Positions 6,076 through 9,842 of a stretch of 9,842 nt of DNA are shown piece after piece. How positions within the stretch are numbered: position 1 is the stretch's first letter; each line of letters begins with the position of its first letter. The translations under genes were made by a program, and so were the position numbers. The DNA comes from Clostridium_Z sp040797585 (GTDB taxonomy: Bacteria > Bacillota > Clostridia > Clostridiales > Clostridiaceae). The notes beneath the pieces were generated by a model. The model ran no database searches and had not been told where the DNA came from. It worked only from the letters and a program-made list of their open reading frames with translations. The stretch is from NCBI RefSeq assembly GCF_040797585.1, contig NZ_JBFNEO010000100.1, positions 1 to 9,842 on the forward strand. Reading direction: 5' to 3'.

Positions 6076-7197
6076 GTGAAATACTCAGAAGCACTACTTA
6101 CAGTAAAATTGATATTACAAAGTAAGGATGTACCCCTATTAATAGGTGAAAGTGGTATAGGAAAAACGTCCCTTGCAAGACTTTTAAGTGAGAAAGAGGG
6201 ATATAAACTTATTACTATAGATGCCAATCTTTTAAAGGAAGGTGAAATAGGTGGACTTCCAACAGTAGAAGATTATGAAACTACTGTAGACAATATTAAA
6301 AAGAAGAAAAAGAGAACAGTGTATGCAGTACATACAAAGCTTCATTCTATAAATGAGTATTTAAAGAATAATGAAGATGGTAAAATCCTATTATTTATAG
6401 ATGAAATTAATAGATGTGACCATGCAGTACAACAAGAATTAATGAATCTTATATTAAATAGAGAAATAAATGGCTATGAATTAAATCCTAGAGTTTTAGT
6501 AATGGCTGCTATGAATCCTTCAAATAAATATGATGCCTTTGAAGATAGTGAGTATGAAGTTGTAGATATGGATCCAGCTCAAGAGGATAGATTTGTATGG
6601 GTGGAAATGGAGGTAGACGCTAAGGAATGGATAAAGTGGGGAATGAGTAAAAAGGCAAAGATTCATCCTCATATACTAGAATTTATATCCCTATTCCCTA
6701 AATATCTTCATACCCCTCATGGAGAGGAAACCGTAAAGGCTACTCCAAGAAGCTGGGAGAGAATATCAAAAGCTTATAATATATATGCAGATAATAAAGA
6801 AGAGTATCCAGCTAAGATATTTTATAATGTGGTAAAGGGTAATGTAGGGTCAGCTATTGCACAAGACTTTATGGGATTCATTGAAAACTATAAAGCATTA
6901 GCTGTAACTCCAGAGGAGCTATTTAGTAATCCTATAATACCAAATGATGTTAGAGATAATTTAAAGAGAGAAAGCCATTCAAGGTTGTATGTAATAGCTA
7001 AGAACTCCCTGGTTTATTTAAATGACTTTTCTCATAATGAGGAGCATATAAATACTTTCTCAGAGATGTTAAAGCTTTATCCGGTAGATCTTAGAATTGG
7101 AATAATGAGAGAAATAAGAAGTGATTATAGGGATTCTTTATATGGAGAATTCTTAGATTGTGATACATTTATTCAGGTATTCTTTGAAAGTTATTAA
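6076..7197 (+). CDS. MoxR-like AAA+ ATPase
   Basis: A 373-residue cytosolic AAA+ ATPase of the MoxR/dynein-related (AAA_5) kind, expected to form a ring that remodels a protein partner. Walker A GESGIGKT (24-31), Walker B LLFIDEINR (105-113), sensor-1 asparagine in AAMNPSN (N147), arginine-finger region QEDRFVW (R172) and a sensor-2-like arginine in TPRSWERIS (R225) are all intact. A Lys-rich insert (about 74-81) follows the GEIGGLP segment. The C-terminal 140 residues form a helical lid and tail. It starts at a GTG, 8 bases after AAGGAAG (6061-6067); no ATG lies nearby in frame. It is co-transcribed with the upstream repeat protein (16-bp gap) and the downstream vWA protein (11-bp gap). MoxR ATPases are typically encoded next to vWA proteins, with which they cooperate as chaperone-like pairs. 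Confidence 0.92.
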   Translation: MKYSEALLTVKLILQSKDVPLLIGESGIGKTSLARLLSEKEGYKLITIDANLLKEGEIGGLPTVEDYETTVDNIKKKKKRTVYAVHTKLHSINEYLKNNEDGKILLFIDEINRCDHAVQQELMNLILNREINGYELNPRVLVMAAMNPSNKYDAFEDSEYEVVDMDPAQEDRFVWVEMEVDAKEWIKWGMSKKAKIHPHILEFISLFPKYLHTPHGEETVKATPRSWERISKAYNIYADNKEEYPAKIFYNVVKGNVGSAIAQDFMGFIENYKALAVTPEELFSNPIIPNDVRDNLKRESHSRLYVIAKNSLVYLNDFSHNEEHINTFSEMLKLYPVDLRIGIMREIRSDYRDSLYGEFLDCDTFIQVFFESY

Positions 7198-7208
7198 GAG
7201 GTGATAAT

Positions 7209-8561
7209 ATGGAATACACAGCCTTTGATAATTTAAGAAGAGAGCTTCTTCTAGAGGCACTTTCCTTTAATAAAAAGGAAGATATTAATAATGAGTTTAA
7301 AAGAAAGTTTTCAACTTTAGTAGAAAAATGTACTCTTTCTTTAATTGAGGGAGAAGATAACTTTTTTGGGTTATTTATGATACAAATAAAAAGAGAGGTA
7401 TCTCTTAATTTATCATGGCCTATAGAAACTAGAGGGAGTTTAAATAATTATATAATGACTTTTAGTGCTAAGGAGTTTTTAAATCTAACAAAAGGAGAAA
7501 TGTGTGCCCTTATAAAACATGAAATTTTTCATATAATGTATGATCATTATTCAAGAATTCATGTTTTGAGGAATGAATATATTCCTTTAGTAGTTAATCT
7601 ATCTATGGATGTATCTGTTAACCAATTTATAAAAGGATTACCTGGATTCTGTCATAGGATAGATAGCATAAATATGAGTATAGATGCAGAGCTCAAAGAA
7701 GATGAATCACTGGAGACCTATGCGTATAAGATACAAAAGGCTTTAGATAAAATAGAGAAAGACTCTAAATCTCCTGCTTTAGATAAGGATTTTCATATGG
7801 ATAAAGTCCATGACAGTTGGCTTAATAAAGATTTTGATTCTAAGGAATTAAGTAAGAAAAATGCTTTAAATGCTTATAAGGGAGATAATGCTCCTAAGGG
7901 GCTAGAATTAATACTTAAAGCTCTTAGGGAAAAGCCAGAAATAAAGTGGAGTAGCTATTTAAAAAGAATCATAAAGGTAGAAAAGGGTGGCTATAAAAAG
8001 ACCATTACAAGGAAAGATAGAAGACAGCCAGAGAGATTAGACCTTAGAGGAAGACTTAGAGATCATATAGGCAAGATTCTCATAGCTATTGATATAAGTG
8101 GAAGTATAAGTGATGAGGAAATTAAAGAAATACTAAGAGAAGTTTTTGGCATAGTAAAAAATAATGAAGCAGAAATAACTGTGGCAGAGGTAGATGATAA
8201 GGTTAGAAGAGTATATAAGGTTAAGGGTAAAAAAGATTTAAAACCTAAATTAGATAGAAGAGGTGGAACTGCTTTTTCCCCATTGTTTAATTATGCTAAC
8301 AAAAATGGATTTAAGGATCATTTAATAGTCTATTTTACTGATGGTATGGGAGAAGAGGAACTATCAGTGAAACCTTTAAATAAGAATATTCTTTGGGTTT
8401 TAACTGGAAAAGGAAAAGAGTTATCCTTAAAAAAGTCCTATGGAAAAGTATTAAAGCTTAAAGAAAGCCAGGATTCCTGCTATGAAAATAAGAATGTAAC
8501 AGGAATAAGGGTAGCCAGAGATATGCTTAAAGATATAAATACTAGAGAGTGGATATGCTAG
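7209..8561 (+). CDS. DUF2201-type protein: HExxH metallopeptidase-like domain plus vWA domain
   Basis: A 450-residue protein with two recognised halves. The N-terminal half matches the putative metallopeptidase DUF2201_N: KHEIFHIMYDH (103-113) holds the HExxH zinc motif (H104, E105, H108), followed by NLSMDVSVNQFI (130-141), whose Asp and Asn are typical of this family and may give a further ligand. A charged linker (about 160-285) follows. The C-terminal half is a vWA-like domain with intact MIDAS residues: DISGS (D295, S297, S299), T354 in RGGTAF, and D378 in YFTDGMG. No signal peptide or membrane segment, so cytosolic. The start follows AGAGGTGA at good spacing, 11 bp after the AAA+ gene stop. 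It is the likely partner of that MoxR ATPase; metal-dependent peptidase activity is suggested by the motif but not proven for the family. Confidence 0.9.
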   Translation: MEYTAFDNLRRELLLEALSFNKKEDINNEFKRKFSTLVEKCTLSLIEGEDNFFGLFMIQIKREVSLNLSWPIETRGSLNNYIMTFSAKEFLNLTKGEMCALIKHEIFHIMYDHYSRIHVLRNEYIPLVVNLSMDVSVNQFIKGLPGFCHRIDSINMSIDAELKEDESLETYAYKIQKALDKIEKDSKSPALDKDFHMDKVHDSWLNKDFDSKELSKKNALNAYKGDNAPKGLELILKALREKPEIKWSSYLKRIIKVEKGGYKKTITRKDRRQPERLDLRGRLRDHIGKILIAIDISGSISDEEIKEILREVFGIVKNNEAEITVAEVDDKVRRVYKVKGKKDLKPKLDRRGGTAFSPLFNYANKNGFKDHLIVYFTDGMGEEELSVKPLNKNILWVLTGKGKELSLKKSYGKVLKLKESQDSCYENKNVTGIRVARDMLKDINTREWIC

Positions 8562-8595
8562 GGTATTTAATATCTTCTATAGATGGAAGGTTTAC

Positions 8596-8634
8596 TATTA
8601 GAAAATTCAATAGCAATAATTATGTTTTCTAATA
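8596..8634. repeat. 10-bp perfect inverted repeat downstream of the vWA gene
   Basis: TATTAGAAAA (8596-8605) and TTTTCTAATA (8625-8634) are perfect complements around a 19-nt loop. There is no T-tail, so it is not a terminator; it could be a 3' stabilising hairpin of the operon mRNA or an unrelated palindrome. The remainder of 8562-8710 shows nothing else. Confidence 0.4.
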
Positions 8635-8710
8635 AAACTTATTGTATTCTATGGAATTTATAAGTAAAATATATTTAGAGTAAACTTTAAAGAAACTGTA
8701 CTTCCTTTCT

Positions 8711-8745
8711 AAAAAGCTGATTTGGGGAAATCGGCTTTTTTTTAT
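8711..8745 (+). terminator. Strong intrinsic terminator of the three-gene operon
   Basis: AAAAAGCTGATTT (8711-8723) pairs with AAATCGGCTTTTT (8728-8740), with one G-U pair, a GGGG loop and eight T from 8736. It separates the operon from the selenoprotein promoter, whose -35 begins two bases later. Confidence 0.92.
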
Positions 8746-8746
8746 T

Positions 8747-8775
8747 TTGACATTAAATAATGATTATTATATAAT
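8747..8775 (+). promoter_or_regulatory. Perfect consensus promoter with Fur/PerR-like operator in the spacer
   Basis: TTGACA (8747-8752), exactly 17 bp, then TATAAT (8770-8775): both hexamers match the sigma-A consensus. The spacer holds a 7-1-7 palindrome, AAATAAT-G-ATTATTA (8755-8769), which matches a PerR-type box (TTATAATNATTATAA) at 11 of 14 defined positions. A repressor bound there would block RNA polymerase. A Fur-family regulator would suit a HesB-like redox/iron-sulfur gene, but the sequence is AT-rich, so the operator is less sure than the promoter. Confidence 0.7.
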
Positions 8776-8783
8776 AAAATAAA

Positions 8784-8804
8784 TCTATTGAAAAAACCAA
8801 TAGA
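8784..8804 (+). promoter_or_regulatory. 5' hairpin of the selenoprotein mRNA leader
   Basis: TCTATTG (8784-8790) pairs perfectly with CAATAGA (8798-8804). From the promoter the transcript should start near 8782, so this hairpin would sit at the very 5' end of a leader of about 115 nt, where such stems commonly protect mRNA. A second small stem, AGTAT/ATACT (8821-8825/8834-8838), follows. Confidence 0.4.
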
Positions 8805-8898
8805 CTGTATTACGATTATCAGTATATTAAATAATACTATTGTGATATAATAATAAATAAATATTTTTATTTAACATTTGAAGAAAAGAGGGATTTTA

Positions 8899-9231
8899 AT
8901 GAGTGCTATAAAGATAAGCGATGTAGCTTACAATGAGTTTAAAGAAGTGCTAGATCAAAATAATGTTCCTAACTATACAATAAGAATTAATCTAGCAGGC
9001 ATGGGCTGAGGCGGCCCAGTATTTAACATTGTTCAGGATGAACAAAAAGAAGATGACGTTGTAGAAAAGGTTCAGGATATAACTTTCTTAGTAAAGAAAG
9101 ACTTAGTTGAAGACTTCGAAGGATTTGAAATAACTTGCGAAGCTGAAAATGGAAGAGGCTTAATGCTTGATCCACTTAAAAAAGAAGAGAGCGGCGGATG
9201 CTCAAGCTGCGGATCAGGTTGCGGAGAGTAA
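8899..9231 (+). CDS. HesB/IscA-like selenoprotein (in-frame TGA read as selenocysteine)
   Basis: A 110-residue cytosolic protein related to HesB/IscA A-type carriers of Fe-S assembly, of the HesB-related selenoprotein family. Translation runs from the ATG at 8899 (after GAGGG at 8888-8892) to TAA at 9229-9231, with TGA at 9007-9009 as codon 37. The context LAGMG-U-GGP puts selenocysteine where HesB proteins carry their first conserved cysteine. Downstream reading stays protein-like: a VFNIVQDE strand segment, a charged loop, C80 in EITCEAENGRG, LMLDP (88-92), and the Cys-rich tail GGCSSCGSGCGE (C101, C104, C108), which replaces the usual C-terminal CGC. Gly and Cys codons are richer in GGC/TGC than in neighbouring genes. 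Monocistronic, with its own consensus promoter and putative Fur-family operator. A truncated 36-residue product is the alternative if Sec machinery is lacking; the intact downstream frame argues against decay. Confidence 0.92.
9010..9046 (+). promoter_or_regulatory. Bacterial SECIS hairpin within the selenoprotein coding region
   Basis: TTGTTC (9029-9034) pairs perfectly with GAACAA (9040-9045) around a 5-nt loop AGGAT. The loop begins 25 nt after the TGA codon and has a G at its second position; bacterial SECIS elements generally place the apical loop some 16-37 nt from the UGA and carry a G in the first two loop bases. This would recruit SelB with Sec-tRNA. Confidence 0.7.
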
Positions 9232-9249
9232 TCAGCACTTAAATTAATT

Positions 9250-9363
9250 TTATCTGATGGCTAGGAACTGTAACACCCCGAAGGGGGATAACAGTTGCTA
9301 CACCCCTAGATTAACTCATCTAACCTTTAGATGGTTGAAAAAACATCATCTAAAGGAAGATTC
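9250..9363 (+). repeat. Structured intergenic element, copy 2 (core form)
   Basis: Starts 18 bases after the selenoprotein stop and matches 4880-5005 nearly base for base outside one loop. CTAGG (9261-9265) pairs with CCTAG (9305-9309); AACTGT (9266-9271) with ACAGTT (9291-9296); CCCC (9276-9279) with GGGG (9283-9286) around a short GAA loop where copy 1 has a long variable loop. The 3' part has CCTTTAGATG (9324-9333) paired with CATCTAAAGG (9346-9355) or, alternatively, CATCTAA with TTAGATG. It lacks the 5' extension of copy 1. A terminator follows 10 bases later, so it would form the 3' UTR of the selenoprotein mRNA. Confidence 0.65.
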
Positions 9364-9373
9364 GTTCTATAAA

Positions 9374-9410
9374 AAAAGAGTCATAGAATTTTCTATGACT
9401 CTTTTATTTT
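9374..9410 (+). terminator. Bidirectional intrinsic terminator
   Basis: AAAAGAGTCATAGAA (9374-9388) pairs perfectly with TTCTATGACTCTTTT (9391-9405). T-rich sequence follows on the plus strand and a run of seven T on the minus strand, so it can end transcription from both the selenoprotein side and a convergent minus-strand gene, whose frame ends at 9404. Confidence 0.9.
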
Positions 9411-9679
9411 AATAGGTAATTTAAACTTAGATATATATAATTAAAGATTATTAATATAATACAATAAAAGATAGCGCTTTTATATTTTAATTTTTTAGAA
9501 TTTTTAACTATGCAAAATAAAAAAATTATTTGCAGAAAGATATAGAGTAAAGTATATTTATCAGTTAATAAGAATTTCATTTTTTATCTATAGCCAGACC
9601 AATTAGAATATAATATGTCCGCTAACATGGTAAAGTTATGTTTGATATTCTTAACCTTAATAGGAATATTGATTAACAT
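9404..9679 (-). pseudogene. Small minus-strand reading frame split by one stop (31 aa + 58 aa)
   Basis: On the minus strand an ATG at 9679-9677 follows a perfect AGGAGGT ribosome binding site (9690-9684). It encodes 31 residues, beginning MLINIPIKVKNIKHNFTMLA and ending NWSGYR, to a TAA at 9586-9584. The same frame then continues from an ATG at 9580 for 58 more codons to a TAA at 9406-9404, with two hydrophobic stretches (about residues 11-25 and 35-53 of that part) typical of membrane helices and no ribosome binding site of its own. One stop in about 91 codons is unlikely by chance in such AT-rich DNA, where eight or so would be expected. So this is either a small membrane-protein gene broken by a nonsense change, or a genuine 31-residue peptide followed by chance hydrophobic sequence. 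It ends inside the shared terminator. No family recognised. Confidence 0.4.
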
Positions 9680-9715
9680 ATTTACCTCCTCTTCCTTTTA
9701 TTGTATTATAATTAA

Positions 9716-9743
9716 ATTATATAATATTATGCCTTTTTTACAA
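9716..9743 (-). promoter_or_regulatory. Candidate promoter for the small minus-strand frame
   Basis: Minus strand: TTGTAA (9743-9738), a 16-bp spacer, TATAAT (9721-9716). Another TATAAT lies at 9710-9705. It precedes the AGGAGGT and ATG at 9679 at a sensible distance. In AT-rich DNA such matches are common, so support comes mostly from position. Confidence 0.4.
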
Positions 9744-9842
9744 GTGAAAAAAATTATAAACTAACTTATAATACTGAACTTTTAATAATTTATAATTTAT
9801 TTTCTTTTGTTATTTTCACGGTGAGAAGTAGCACTTTTATTT
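9744..9842. other. Unassigned end of window
   Basis: AT-rich sequence with no feature I can support. A minus-strand frame of about 17 codons ends at a stop at 9792-9790 and is open to the window edge, so it could be the tail of a gene beyond the window, but it is too short to judge. Confidence 0.4.

Noticed and set aside
8843..8851. TGATATAAT as a second selenoprotein promoter
   Set aside because: It is a good extended -10 element but has no -35 and lies downstream of a perfect promoter; kept as a possibility, not as a feature.
9007..9009. TGA as a nonsense mutation or sequencing error making a pseudogene
   Set aside because: It falls at the family's known selenocysteine position, a SECIS-like hairpin follows at proper distance, and the downstream frame is intact and protein-like.
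9790..9842. C-terminus of a minus-strand gene running in from beyond the window
   Set aside because: Only about 17 codons are visible with no recognisable motif; it cannot be separated from chance.

Overview
The window looks like chromosomal DNA of a low-GC Firmicute, most probably a Clostridium sensu stricto. It is very AT-rich with A/T-ending codons, has strong AGGAGG/GAGGTG ribosome binding sites, TGnTATAAT extended -10 promoters and T-tailed hairpin terminators, and carries gene families typical of clostridia: RelQ, a lysine-riboswitch-controlled NhaC transporter and a HesB-like selenoprotein. The genus is an inference; the species cannot be told.

Layout. 1-137 (-) is the start of a divergent gene cut by the window edge. 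263-1054 (+) is a small alarmone synthetase (RelQ type). 1055-1375 has no gene but holds two imperfect tandem copies of a structured repeat. 1376-3525 is a complete lysine-responsive unit: consensus promoter, lysine riboswitch, intrinsic terminator, a hairpin that masks the Shine-Dalgarno, an NhaC-family transporter and a terminator. 3526-3890 is gene-poor and may hold a minus-strand gene remnant. 3891-4835 is a membrane-anchored or secreted alpha/beta hydrolase, followed by a structured intergenic element and a terminator at 5133-5170. 5277-8561 is a tight three-gene operon: a protein of exact 22-residue repeats, a MoxR-like AAA+ ATPase and a DUF2201-type protein with an HExxH metallopeptidase-like domain plus a von Willebrand A domain with intact MIDAS residues. 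It ends in a strong terminator (8711-8745). 8747-9231 is a HesB/IscA-like selenoprotein gene that a standard ORF search misses because codon 37 is an in-frame TGA. Its perfect promoter carries a Fur/PerR-like palindrome in the spacer. It is followed by a second copy of the structured element and a bidirectional terminator. 9404-9679 (-) is a small reading frame interrupted by one stop, converging on that terminator; the remaining bases are featureless.

How the parts may work together. Several units concern stress and metabolic adaptation: (p)ppGpp synthesis, lysine uptake under riboswitch control and a redox/Fe-S type selenoprotein, but they are separate transcription units. The most system-like region is the three-gene operon: an AAA+ motor paired with a vWA/metalloprotease-like partner, as in MoxR-vWA modules, plus a repeat solenoid that could be an adaptor, scaffold or target-recognition subunit. 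The least explained items are the structured element found in two copies (4840-5005 and 9250-9363) and the tandem structured repeat in front of the lysine riboswitch.
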